Shown: in pieces, positions 55,922 through 63,950 of the stretch
Numbering within the stretch: the first letter of the stretch is position 1
How the letters are laid out: each line of letters starts with the position of its first letter
Source of the DNA: Gallaecimonas sp. GXIMD4217
GTDB lineage: Bacteria > Pseudomonadota > Gammaproteobacteria > Enterobacterales > Gallaecimonadaceae
DNA: 64,000 nucleotides
Assembly: GCF_038087665.1 (NCBI RefSeq)
Contig: NZ_CP149925.1
Location: 3,100,870-3,164,869 of the forward strand
Direction: 5' to 3'
Position numbers and translations under genes: made by a program
The notes under the pieces: generated by a model
Told to the model about the DNA's origin: nothing
Database searches by the model: none
Seen by the model: the letters and a program-made list of their open reading frames with translations, nothing else

Positions 55922-56347
55922 ATGAGCCAGATCTACACCTTCTTCCAGGATGACCACCAGCGCCTGGATGCCCTGCTGGAGGAGCTGGAGCAGCACCCCC
56001 ACGACGACGACAGCCTGGCCCTGGCCGAAGCCTTCAAGGCCGGCCTGGAGCGCCACATCCGCTGGGAAGAAGAGCTGCTGTTCCCCGCCTTCGAAACCCA
56101 GACCGGCATGCACCACGGCGGCCCCACCGCGGTGATGTGCGTGGAGCACCAGCAGATCCACGCCCTGCTGGCCAGCCTGGTGGAGGCCGTCGCCGCCGGC
56201 AAGAGCCCGCTTGAGATCATCGACGAGCTCAAGCAGGTGCTCGGCGAGCACAACCTCAAGGAGGAGAAGATCCTCTACCCCATGTGCGACCAGGTACTGG
56301 GACCGACCCAGGTGCATGAGATCATCGAAGGGGCCAGGGCCGATTGA
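55922..56347 (+). CDS. Hemerythrin HHE-domain protein
   Basis: 141 residues, four-helix bundle. Iron ligands: DDHQRLDALL, RHIRWEEELLFPAFE, CVEHQQIHALL and LGEHNLKEEKILYPM give the HxxxE/HxxxE pattern. Such proteins bind O2 or NO or repair iron centres. Upstream are TTGACCTGGATTAA (55852-55865), loosely like an FNR box, and an AAGGG-N11-CCCTT dyad (55874-55894); both are weak leads for oxygen/NO control. Confidence 0.88.
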   Translation: MSQIYTFFQDDHQRLDALLEELEQHPHDDDSLALAEAFKAGLERHIRWEEELLFPAFETQTGMHHGGPTAVMCVEHQQIHALLASLVEAVAAGKSPLEIIDELKQVLGEHNLKEEKILYPMCDQVLGPTQVHEIIEGARAD

Positions 56348-56418
56348 GTCATCGCTGCCGGATGATGTCCGGCGTTGGCTGTCGGCCATGCCAGGCCTCG
56401 CGTTCGACTGCTCATCAA

Positions 56419-56447
56419 GGCTAATGGCCGCTGCGCGACCATTAGCC
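56419..56447. repeat. Palindromic repeat related to those at 24172 and 59237
   Basis: 13-base arms GGCTAATGGCCGC and GCGACCATTAGCC with loop TGC, one mismatch. The core AATGGCCGC is shared by the hairpins at 24171-24189 and 59235-59254. Confidence 0.6.
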
Positions 56448-56520
56448 CGTTGGCTCTCAAGCCGGTTGCAGGCACTATAGGCAACCAGTGAAAGGACCTA
56501 AGCGTGAAGGAGCAGGGACG

Positions 56521-56931
56521 TTGAAATTCGGATGGTTAATGCTTGGCCTGGCGGCGTTTGGCTCGGCGGCAGACTCTTTCGTCAAGACCAAGGACGGCAT
56601 CCATGTCGACAGGAAGGACTTCCCCTGGGAGCTGGTCGTTGACAAGGGCAAGCTGCTGGGGTGCGTTTACGACGACAGGTTCTATTCGCTGGGCTCCATC
56701 CTGATCCTGGAATCAATCCCCAGGAAGTGCGAAATAGGCCCGGACAAGCACGGCCTGTGGACGCAGTTGTCAGAGTCCGAACTGGCGATGCTCAAGGAAA
56801 ATATCGAAACCCAGCAGGCCATCGAGCGGGAATCCACCTACATCGGCAACAAACCCATCAACAAGGAAGAAGCCCGGCTGATCCGCTATTTGCGCCGGGT
56901 GAAGGAATTTGCCGCCCAGGAAGAAGGCTAA
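56521..56931 (+). CDS. Secreted hypothetical protein
   Basis: 136 residues from a TTG start supported by AAGGAGCAGG upstream; an alternative GTG at 56488 has no ribosome binding site. Begins with a signal peptide (KFGWLMLGLAAFGSAADS). Two cysteines (LLGCVYDD, PRKCEIGP) and a charged helical C-terminus (ETQQAIERESTYIGNK). No family recognised. Confidence 0.6.
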   Translation: MKFGWLMLGLAAFGSAADSFVKTKDGIHVDRKDFPWELVVDKGKLLGCVYDDRFYSLGSILILESIPRKCEIGPDKHGLWTQLSESELAMLKENIETQQAIERESTYIGNKPINKEEARLIRYLRRVKEFAAQEEG

Positions 56932-57047
56932 GTCCAGCGGATAGCTGCCTTGCCATGGCTGCGGCAGGACTGGATTGCCCAGGCCGACGGGCCTTGCTAA
57001 CGTGCTGAAATGCAACGGCGCTTGTGACCATCGCTCAGGGAAGGGAT

Positions 57048-57482
57048 ATGAAAAAGCTTGTCATCGCCATCGTCTGCGGGCTCGCCCTCTTTGCCTTTTA
57101 CCAGCACAACCCCGTCCTCCGGGGGCCCACGCCGCAGCAGGCCGCAGCCAATGACCAGCTGCTGGCCGACGCCTTCCAGCACAGGCGCAGCGACCTGCAG
57201 GTGCGGGGCGAAGGCACCGTGGTCCGCATCCTGCCCGACGACAACGACGGCAGCCGCCACCAGAAATTCATCCTGCGCCTGGCCTCCGGCCAGACCCTGC
57301 TGGTCGCCCACAATATCGACCTGGCCCCCCGCATCCCCAACCTCCGCGAAGGGGACAAGGTGGCGTTTTCCGGCGAATACGAATGGAATGCCAAGGGCGG
57401 CGTTATCCACTGGACCCACCATGACCCCCAGGGCCGCCATACCGACGGCTGGCTCAAGCATGACGGGCATTTCTACCAGTAA
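57048..57482 (+). CDS. DUF3465 secreted protein
   Basis: 144 residues; membrane/signal segment (KKLVIAIVCGLALFAFYQ), then GEGTVVRILPDDNDGSRHQKFILRL, GQTLLVAHNIDLAPRIPNL, GDKVAFSGEYEWN and a HWTHHDPQGRH segment are the DUF3465 signature; an OB-like small domain of unknown function. AAGGGAT precedes the ATG. The last 22 codons and about 30 further bases are repeated in diverged form at 58608-58702. Confidence 0.85.
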   Translation: MKKLVIAIVCGLALFAFYQHNPVLRGPTPQQAAANDQLLADAFQHRRSDLQVRGEGTVVRILPDDNDGSRHQKFILRLASGQTLLVAHNIDLAPRIPNLREGDKVAFSGEYEWNAKGGVIHWTHHDPQGRHTDGWLKHDGHFYQ

Positions 57483-57514
57483 AAAATACGCCGCAATGCC
57501 CTGCGGTTATTGCC
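57418..57514 (+). repeat. Direct repeat copy A (DUF3465 3' end)
   Basis: About 95 bases covering the DUF3465 C-terminus and downstream. Paired with 58608-58702; identical over GACGGGCATTTCTACCAGTA and the following 40 bases, but CTCAAGCAT here is CTGGAACAT in copy B and one base of a C run differs. Confidence 0.9.
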
Positions 57515-57532
57515 TTACTATCTGAGGTCAGC

Positions 57533-58495
57533 TCAACTTCCAAAAACAGCAAAGCTTAGCCAGGCATAGATACCATAGCCGCTCAATAGTATTCCGCCCT
57601 CGAGGCGACTGAGACGACGCCCCGTGTACAAGAACAGCAGCAGCACCAGAGACGCCCCCAACATGACCCATTGGTCAAACTGCAGGATCCTCGGGTGAAC
57701 CAGAAGCGGCTGAAGCAGAGCGGATGCTCCCAGAATTCCAAGCAAGTTGAAGATATTGCTACCTAGTATGTTGCCAACAGCCACATCGGCGTGCCGCCGT
57801 ATGGCTGCAATCAGCGAAATAGACAACTCAGGCAGTGATGTGCCAACCGCTACCAACGTCAAGCCGATAACGGCCTCGGACACCCCAAAGTGCTCCGCGA
57901 TGCCAACGGCTCCCGTCAGCAGGATTTGTGAACCACTGACTAACAACAGTAAGCCGACCACAACTGCAACTACAGTCCATAACACCGACTTGGGAACCAC
58001 GGAAAGTTCTTCCGATTCAGCTTGGTGAAGTTCGCCCGAAGGTGCCGTGTGCAATTGTTCACTCCAGTAAGCCAATAGCAGGTAAGCAGCCAGAGCGAAC
58101 AATAGGAGTACGGAGTCTCCGCGCCCTAGCGCACTTCCTCCTGCCAAGAGAAGAAATAATATGCTTGCGGCCACTACAGTGACAGCGTCTCGGCGCAGGG
58201 CCAGAGGCTTGACCTTCAACGGCGTAATCAGGGAACAAACACCGAGAATCAATAGAATATTACCGATATTGCTGCCAACCACGTTGCCAATTGCGATGTC
58301 TGGCCGTCCATTTACTGCGGCATCGACGGAAACCACCAGTTCTGGCGCTGAAGTGCCAAAGCCCACGATAACGAGACCGCTTAGTAACGGCGATACACCT
58401 AGCCGCCTTGACGCCGCCAATGAGCCGCGAATCAATGCCTCACCTCCACAGGTCAACAAGGCGATGCCCAAAAGTAGAAGCAACGTGTTCAGCAT
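57533..58495 (-). CDS. Na+/Ca2+ (CaCA family) antiporter, YrbG-like
   Basis: 320 residues, ten membrane helices in two inverted halves. Alpha-1 repeat: GFGTSAPELVVS with GNVVGSNIGNILLILG; alpha-2 repeat: AVGTSLPELSIS with GNILGSNIFNLLGILG. These carry the ion-binding Glu and Asn residues. Codon use is visibly less GC-rich than the flanks, and it is bracketed by the DUF3465-end direct repeat, both signs of acquisition. Confidence 0.93.
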   Translation of the reverse strand: MLNTLLLLLGIALLTCGGEALIRGSLAASRRLGVSPLLSGLVIVGFGTSAPELVVSVDAAVNGRPDIAIGNVVGSNIGNILLILGVCSLITPLKVKPLALRRDAVTVVAASILFLLLAGGSALGRGDSVLLLFALAAYLLLAYWSEQLHTAPSGELHQAESEELSVVPKSVLWTVVAVVVGLLLLVSGSQILLTGAVGIAEHFGVSEAVIGLTLVAVGTSLPELSISLIAAIRRHADVAVGNILGSNIFNLLGILGASALLQPLLVHPRILQFDQWVMLGASLVLLLFLYTGRRLSRLEGGILLSGYGIYAWLSFAVFGS

Positions 58496-58607
58496 GGTTT
58501 AGTAATTCCGCACATATTTACTGAGATGTTACTGTCGAATGTCACGATTCAAGGCCTAGAGCTAAGATAGTCGGCCACCCCGAGGTACGAGGTATCCACT
58601 GAACAGG

Positions 58608-58702
58608 CCATGCCCCCAGGGCCGCCATACCGACGGCTGGCTGGAACATGACGGGCATTTCTACCAGTAAAAAATACGCCGCAATGCCCTGCGGTTATTG
58701 CG
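58608..58702 (+). repeat. Direct repeat copy B (diverged DUF3465 3' end)
   Basis: Reads GWLEHDGHFYQ and stop in the DUF3465 frame against GWLKHDGHFYQ in copy A. Differs at a synonymous Leu codon, a Lys/Glu codon and one indel, so it is not a recent identical duplication. The 215-base gap 58496-58711 holds no other feature. Confidence 0.9.
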
Positions 58703-58711
58703 TCTTAGGGG

Positions 58712-59068
58712 CTAAAAGCTCTTACCATCGACATGCTGGCTATCCAGGGCTCTTGGATCTACTTCAGACAAGCAATTGACGTTTATTGCTACCGCCGGGG
58801 CCCCATCAGGCATTTTTCCGTAGGCGAAACTCTCGACACCGCAGACTTTACAGAAAAGATGGCGGATAGCCTTGTTACTAAAGAGATATTCTGTAAGTTC
58901 ATCCTCTCCAGACTTTAACTGGAAATTTTCCATTGATGTAAATGCCAGTACAAATCCCATCCGTTGGCACCTGGAACAGTTGCAAGTGATTGTATTCCCT
59001 AGATCTACGTCAACTTCATATGCTACTGCACCGCACTGGCAACTACCTTCATAATGTGTAGGTTCCAT
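58712..59068 (-). CDS. GFA family protein (glutathione-dependent formaldehyde-activating enzyme-like)
   Basis: 118 residues. Zinc-binding cysteines in GSCQCGAVAYEV, TCNCSRCQRMG and FCKVCGVESF. GFA proteins are a common cargo of integron cassettes. An attC-like element ends about 42 bases upstream of the start codon. AT-richer than the core genome. GGGG before the start is a weak ribosome binding site. Confidence 0.9.
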   Translation of the reverse strand: MEPTHYEGSCQCGAVAYEVDVDLGNTITCNCSRCQRMGFVLAFTSMENFQLKSGEDELTEYLFSNKAIRHLFCKVCGVESFAYGKMPDGAPAVAINVNCLSEVDPRALDSQHVDGKSF

Positions 59069-59109
59069 TACTTGTTTTACCCCTCAATTGTATTAATGCA
59101 GCTTCTGCC

Positions 59110-59191
59110 GTCTAACGCTGAGTACATGGCCCATGCAAAGCCAGCAACCTTGCTGGCCAGCAAAAAGCCAAGTTATATCAGTAAGTTAGAG
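59110..59191 (-). other. attC-like element upstream of the GFA gene
   Basis: On the minus strand the element begins CTCTAAC (R''-like) and ends CAGCGTTAGAC; GTTAGAC matches the R' consensus GTTRRRY exactly. The arms next to these boxes pair (CTGA..CAGC region), and the centre holds CCAGCAA-CC-TTGCTGG. Length is 82 bases. The GFA start follows about 42 bases further on, as in a cassette. Confidence 0.45.
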
Positions 59192-59420
59192 CAGATAGCT
59201 TAAGTGGTCAATTTTTAGTCGCGCACGCCGATTTAATGGCCGCGCAGCGGCCAAGCCCGCCCGTAGAGAGTCGCCGAACGGCGAAAGGCATTAGGCCATT
59301 GGCGGCAGGGATGCCGCCAAAGCCACTGCGCGGTTGGAGCCGTGGCGGTGGCCGGTTAGCCTTTCTCCGTGAGGAGCACGACTCGAACAGGGCCGTGAAT
59401 GAATCAAGGGTACAAGTAAC
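59192..59420. other. Non-coding stretch with hairpins
   Basis: No gene seen. It contains TGGCCGC-GCA-GCGGCCA (59237-59253), TCGCCG-AA-CGGCGA (about 59270-59283) and TTGGCGGC-AGGGAT-GCCGCCAA (59299-59320). The first is a family member of the repeats at 24172 and 56419. Confidence 0.6.
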
Positions 59421-59446
59421 AAAAACGGAACCCGCGGGCTCCCTTT
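59421..59446 (-). terminator. Terminator of the diguanylate cyclase gene
   Basis: Minus strand: GGAGCCC-GC-GGGTTCC followed by GTTTTTG, just past the stop codon. Confidence 0.7.
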
Positions 59447-59458
59447 TCCCGGCAAGGG

Positions 59459-62068
59459 CTACAGCGCCGCCGAGTCCAGGCTGTCGGCGTCCGTGAACGC
59501 CTCGGGCAGCTCCAGGTCATCGGCCAGCTCATAGCGGTTGCGGCCGTGCTTCTTGGCCTGGTACAGGGCCCGGTCCGCCTCTGCCACCAGCTCCTGGGGG
59601 AACTGCTCCCCGGGCACGGCGGCGGCGATGCCGATGGACAGGGTGACCCAGTCACCCAGGGGCGAATCCGGGTGGGCAATGGCGGCCTGCTGCATCTTGC
59701 GCAGGATCTTCTCGGCCAGGCCCTGGGCCTGCTCGACGTCGCTGCCCGGCAGCACCAGGGCGAATTCCTCGCCGCCGTAACGGGCCACCAGATCGCCGGC
59801 CCGGCGCACCGCCGACATCAGCACATGGGCCACCTGCTGCAGGCAGAGATCCCCCTGCAGGTGGCCGGCGGCGTCGTTGAAGCGCTTGAAGTAGTCGATG
59901 TCCACCATCATCACCGCCAGGCTCAGATCCTGGCGGCGGCAGCGCTGCCATTCCTCGGCCAGCTCCTCGTCGAAGACGCGGCGGTTGGCCAGCTGGGTCA
60001 GGGCGTCGCTGCGGGACAGGTTCTGCAGCTTTTCGTTGGCCCGGGCCAGCTCGCGGTTGCGCTCGGACAGGGCCTCGTTGAGCTCGTGGATCTGCTCTTC
60101 CCGTGCCAGCAGCTCGGTGATGTCCTCGGACAGGCTGAGCAGGTACTGGGGCTGGCCGTGCTTGTCCAGCAGCGGCAGCTTGCGGGTCCTCAGCCAGCGC
60201 TGGCCCCTGTCGGTCTGCAGCGACTCCTTGTCGATGTAGACCAGCTGGCCGTCGTTGAGCACCTGCATGTCCTTGCCCATGAAGTAGGCGGCGTCCCGCT
60301 CCGGGAAGATGTCGGAATCGGCCTTGCCCAGCATCAGCTCCCTGGGCGCCCCTATGATCTCCTCGGCGGCCTTGTTGATGCGCACGAACCTCAACGTCTT
60401 GGCATCCTTGACGAACAACATCAGCGGCAGGTTTTCCAGCACCGAATCCAAGAAGCGCTCCCGCTCCTGGATCTCCTCGTTGGCGATGCGCAGCTGCTCG
60501 GTGCGCTGCTCCACCTCCTTGCTGATGGCCTGGGCCTGGCCGGTGGAAATCAGCACTATGGCGCCGACGATGCCGGTCATCAGCAGGCCGCCCACCAGGG
60601 TCAGCCAGATCCCGGAATTGGCCTGGGACAGCACATAAACCTCCGGGATCACGAACTCCAGCTGCCAGCTGCGTCCGCCCACTTGGATGCTCTCGGTGGC
60701 CCTCAGCCCCTGGCTCAGCTGCGGGGTCCAGCCGTTTTCCCGCAGCACCGCCGAGCCCTGCTGGTAGAACAGGGTCCCGGAGTCCCTGTCCCTGGCGGTG
60801 AGGCTGAGCGGCTTGTTGTTGAAAATCTCGCCGGCGTTATGGAAGATGGCCCGGCCTTCCAGCACCGCCAGCACCAGCCCCATCAGGTTGCCGTCCTCCC
60901 CCAGCACCGGCCTGAACAGCAGGAAGCCGCGACCGCCCTGGGTCAGGTCGATGGCGTCGGAGATGGCCGCATCCTGGCGCAGTATGGCGGCGGCGATGGC
61001 CGCCTCCCGCTGGCGGTGGTCGCTGGGGGCCAGGCCCAGCACCACTTCGTTGCCGTCCAGGGGCTCCAGGTAGTAGACCGGGTAGTAGACGGTGGCCCTG
61101 GGCGCCGGCACCAGCTTGCCGTCCGGGCCCGGGGTGGTGAACACGAACTCACGGCCCAGCTCGGCGCTGGCCCTGGCCTCGAAGGCGGCCCTGTCGCCGT
61201 GCTCCACCCTGGGCACCCACTCCAGGGCCTTGATGCCCGGCAGGGCGGCCAGCAGGGGCCGGCTGAACTGGGAGAACTCGGCCCGGGTCACTTCCTCTGA
61301 GGCGTTGAACAGCTGCTCCAGGGTCAGCAGCGCCTGCAGGTATTGATCCATGCCGGCGCGGATCGCCACCGTCAGCTGGTGGCTCTGGCTGTCCAGCTCC
61401 AGGCGCACCCGCTGTTCCTGCCAGTTGCGGATCTGTTCCACCCCCAGCACCAGCACCAGCATCAGCACCGCCATGGTGCCGCCGACCTTGCCGGCCCGGC
61501 CCAGATCCGAGCGGCCCTGGGCCAGGATCAGCAGCAGCGGCGTGGCCAGGAAGACGCCGATCACGTCGCCCACCCACCAGGTCAGCCAGCTCAGCGGCAC
61601 CGCCACCATGGGAATGGCGCCGGCCGCCAGCAGCGACAGGTGGCCCATGGAGGCGGCCAGCACGCAGGCCAGGGGGCCGCCAAGCAGGGTCACCAGGGCG
61701 ATCTGCCTGGGGCTGTCCAGGCGCCAGGGCCCGGGGCTGAAACGCCGGATCAGCCAGGCCCCGGCCAGGGCCTGGAGGGCGGCGCCCGTACCTATGCCCA
61801 GCGGCAGCAACCAGGCCTGGGCGGAAGCAAACAGCGCGTCCGGATCGCCGGTGAGCACGGCATTGGTCAGGAAGGAGCCCAGGAAGGCACCGGGCCAGTA
61901 GCGCCGGCCCCACAGCAGCAGGGCGGCCAGGGCGATGCCGCTGCCGGGCCAGATGGGGGTGGCATAGCCGGGCGGCACCGCCAGCTTCAGTCCCAGCCAG
62001 GCGAACAGCAGGTAGGCAATGGCGATGAGTGCAACACGCAGGGGATAGCTCTTGATCGGCAGCTCCAT
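59459..62068 (-). CDS. Membrane diguanylate cyclase with MASE1, CHASE-like and PAS domains
   Basis: 869 residues. MASE1 (1-290): about nine helices, with LAVPPGYATPIWPGSGIALAALLLWG typical. A CHASE-like extracytoplasmic domain (about 230-480) including ALPGIKALEWVPRVEHGDRAAFEA, a helix near 495-515, a PAS domain (VLENLPLMLFVKDAKTLRFVRINKAAEEIIG), coiled coil, then GGDEF (about 690-850) with YGGEEFALV and inhibitory RAGD five residues before it. Active cyclase signature. The ATG at 62068 is preferred to the upstream TTG. Confidence 0.93.
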   Translation of the reverse strand: MELPIKSYPLRVALIAIAYLLFAWLGLKLAVPPGYATPIWPGSGIALAALLLWGRRYWPGAFLGSFLTNAVLTGDPDALFASAQAWLLPLGIGTGAALQALAGAWLIRRFSPGPWRLDSPRQIALVTLLGGPLACVLAASMGHLSLLAAGAIPMVAVPLSWLTWWVGDVIGVFLATPLLLILAQGRSDLGRAGKVGGTMAVLMLVLVLGVEQIRNWQEQRVRLELDSQSHQLTVAIRAGMDQYLQALLTLEQLFNASEEVTRAEFSQFSRPLLAALPGIKALEWVPRVEHGDRAAFEARASAELGREFVFTTPGPDGKLVPAPRATVYYPVYYLEPLDGNEVVLGLAPSDHRQREAAIAAAILRQDAAISDAIDLTQGGRGFLLFRPVLGEDGNLMGLVLAVLEGRAIFHNAGEIFNNKPLSLTARDRDSGTLFYQQGSAVLRENGWTPQLSQGLRATESIQVGGRSWQLEFVIPEVYVLSQANSGIWLTLVGGLLMTGIVGAIVLISTGQAQAISKEVEQRTEQLRIANEEIQERERFLDSVLENLPLMLFVKDAKTLRFVRINKAAEEIIGAPRELMLGKADSDIFPERDAAYFMGKDMQVLNDGQLVYIDKESLQTDRGQRWLRTRKLPLLDKHGQPQYLLSLSEDITELLAREEQIHELNEALSERNRELARANEKLQNLSRSDALTQLANRRVFDEELAEEWQRCRRQDLSLAVMMVDIDYFKRFNDAAGHLQGDLCLQQVAHVLMSAVRRAGDLVARYGGEEFALVLPGSDVEQAQGLAEKILRKMQQAAIAHPDSPLGDWVTLSIGIAAAVPGEQFPQELVAEADRALYQAKKHGRNRYELADDLELPEAFTDADSLDSAAL

Positions 62069-62127
62069 TGCTTGCAGGACCTTGAACGAAAACAAAGTGG
62101 CTTACTGGCCAAACTAGCATGAAAACG

Positions 62128-62150
62128 AAAAAAGGGCAGCCAGGCTGCCC
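62128..62150 (-). terminator. Terminator downstream of the moaA/narK relic
   Basis: Stem GGGCAGCC/GGCTGCCC, A run on the left that becomes a T run on the minus strand. Confidence 0.75.
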
Positions 62151-62164
62151 TCTTGCCTTGCCCC

Positions 62165-62620
62165 TCAGGGGTTGTAGTGCTCGCCGTCCTTGCGCAGGTA
62201 GAACCACCAGTTCACGAACACGCAGACGCCGTAGAAGACCGCGAAGCCGATCACCTTGGGAATGTAGGCGGCCACGGCACTGGTCCAGCCCAGCACCGGG
62301 CCGGCCTGCTTCAGGTAGTAGGCCACACAGGGTGGAGGTCTCCAGGGAGCCGATCGGGTGACCAGGGCACCGCCCACCTTGTCGGCGATCCGGCCGCCCA
62401 CCGGGCGGATCAGGCGGTCGCGGCTCGCGCCACCGCACTGGTGGTGGCGGGCGAAATAGGCGCCGTTGTCGCCGGTCTGCATCAGTTCGATGAGGCGCAG
62501 GGTCAGCGGCGTTTCCCGGAGCCAGTTGAAGTCGCTGGCCAGGTCGTGGCCGTTGAAGCCCCGCAGCAGCACGACGTTGACCCTGGCCGAGCTCCGCACC
62601 CAGGTAACCAACTTCGCCGG
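62165..62620 (-). pseudogene. Chimeric relic of moaA and narK
   Basis: A 148-codon frame joins fragments of two genes. The first part, ARVNVVLLRGFNGHD, TLRLIELMQTGDNGAYFARHH, is the middle of MoaA (radical-SAM GTP 3',8-cyclase for molybdenum cofactor). After HHQ it switches to RLIRPVGGRIADKVGGALVT, a nitrate/nitrite transporter NarK motif, and then to the NarK C-terminus (AGPVLGWTSAVAAYIPKV, FAVFYGVCVFVNWWFYLRK) with an internal loss between IPKV and GFAVFY. None of the pieces can be functional. Confidence 0.85.
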
Positions 62621-62639
62621 GCCCTGACCCTAGCGTAAG

Positions 62640-62660
62640 AAAGGCCCGCTGCCGGGCCTA
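62640..62660 (-). terminator. Terminator of the porin gene
   Basis: Stem AGGCCCG-CTG-CGGGCCT with TTTCTTAC on the minus strand after it. Confidence 0.75.
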
Positions 62661-62688
62661 TACATCCAAGGGGGTAGTTTGGGGGTAG

Positions 62689-63876
62689 TCAGAAGCTGGC
62701 CACCGCCATCAGCCACAGCTTGTCGGTGTCCGTGGCCAGGTCGTCGGCGTTGTAGTGGGCGTACTTGGCCAGCACCTTGACATGCTTGTTGACCGGGTAG
62801 GCGAACTGGGCGTCCAGCTCCTGGCCGTAGTCGGCACCGCCCACATCGGCGCTGAAGTCGTGGATGGCCAGCAGCCAGTTGCCGCCGGCCAGGCTGCCGG
62901 AGGCCTTCACATAGGCGTCCTGGATGCCGGTGGCCGGGGTGGCCAGGAACTGGTCGGCGAAGCCCTGGAACTTGTGCAGGGTCGCCAGGGGGGTGGCGAA
63001 GGCCTGGCCGTTGTCGCTGCCCAGCAGCTCGTAACCTACGCCCAGGGTGACGGCGCCCAGGGCCCAGTTCAGCTCCGCCAGCCAGTAGTCGGCGTCATAG
63101 TCGGCGCTGTTGTCACCACTGTCGCTCTGGCGGGCGTAGCTCAACACCCAGGACAGCCGGTCGGCCTTGCCCTGGTAACGCAGGCCCAGGGTGCGGCTGG
63201 ACAGGGCCGCGGCGGTGTCGAAGTCCAGGTCGTAGCCGAACAGGGCCAGGCTGTGGTTGCCGGCGCTGTAAGTCAGGTTCAGGGCCTGGATAGCGCCGTG
63301 CAGATCCGCCTTGGCGCCGTCCGGGCCGAAGATGCGGTTGACGTTATGGAGGTAGCTGTAGTCCAGGTGCAGGCCGTCGACCAGGGCGGTCTGCAGCCGG
63401 TAGCCGTCGTAGGTCTGCTCGTTCTGGCGCCAGCCCACCCCGCCCAGGAAGCGCTGGTCGTTGTGGTTGATGCGCTGGCGGCCGACGGTGACGCTGCCGT
63501 CCTTGGCCCAACTGTACTTCAGCGCCGCCTGGTTGAGGTCGGTGCCCTTGGGATCGGCCACCACCGGGTAGTCGGCCTTGCCGTTGGCGGTGGAATTGTA
63601 GCTGTCGTTGCCGATCAGGCTGACGTTGTCCACCTCGGCCAGGGCGCTCAAGCCCTGCCAGTCGCCGGTCTGGACGGTGATGCGGGATCTCAGGGTGGAG
63701 GCCAGGGCGTCCTCCGGCTTGCCGTCCTGATCCACCGCCTCCAGGCGGTAACGGAAGTTGAGCTTGAGGTCGGCCTCGGTCAGGGCCTGGGTCAGGGAGT
63801 CGGCGGCCTGGGCCTGGGCGGCCAGCAGGGACAGGCTGAGTGCAGAGAGGGCCAAAGCGGTGTTTCGGGCTGTCAT
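62689..63876 (-). CDS. Outer-membrane beta-barrel porin, alginate-export-like
   Basis: 395 residues with signal peptide (LALSALSLSLLAAQAQA) and a C-terminal Phe (LMAVASF) as in barrels. Alternating strands throughout: LNFRYRLEAVDQ, SRITVQTGDWQGLSALAEVDNV, YSWAKDGSVTVGRQRINHNDQRF, and VKVLAKYAHYNADD. The GRQRINHNDQRFLG block is found in alginate-export-type porins. Substrate unknown. The ATG at 63876 has GAGG nine bases upstream. Confidence 0.85.
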   Translation of the reverse strand: MTARNTALALSALSLSLLAAQAQAADSLTQALTEADLKLNFRYRLEAVDQDGKPEDALASTLRSRITVQTGDWQGLSALAEVDNVSLIGNDSYNSTANGKADYPVVADPKGTDLNQAALKYSWAKDGSVTVGRQRINHNDQRFLGGVGWRQNEQTYDGYRLQTALVDGLHLDYSYLHNVNRIFGPDGAKADLHGAIQALNLTYSAGNHSLALFGYDLDFDTAAALSSRTLGLRYQGKADRLSWVLSYARQSDSGDNSADYDADYWLAELNWALGAVTLGVGYELLGSDNGQAFATPLATLHKFQGFADQFLATPATGIQDAYVKASGSLAGGNWLLAIHDFSADVGGADYGQELDAQFAYPVNKHVKVLAKYAHYNADDLATDTDKLWLMAVASF

Positions 63877-63936
63877 GACGTTGCCTCGCGGGTAGGAATA
63901 CTGCCCACAGGGTGCTGTCACATTAATGTCATCGCC

Positions 63937-63950
63937 TTGAGATCAATCAA
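63937..63950 (-). promoter_or_regulatory. Candidate FNR box upstream of the porin
   Basis: TTGAGATCAATCAA differs from TTGAT-N4-ATCAA in one position. It lies 61-74 bases before the porin start codon, a plausible activator distance. Confidence 0.45.

Noticed and set aside
59236-59496. Plus-strand frame of 86 codons after the GFA region
   Set aside because: It crosses several hairpins and the terminator of the diguanylate cyclase gene and has no coding character.
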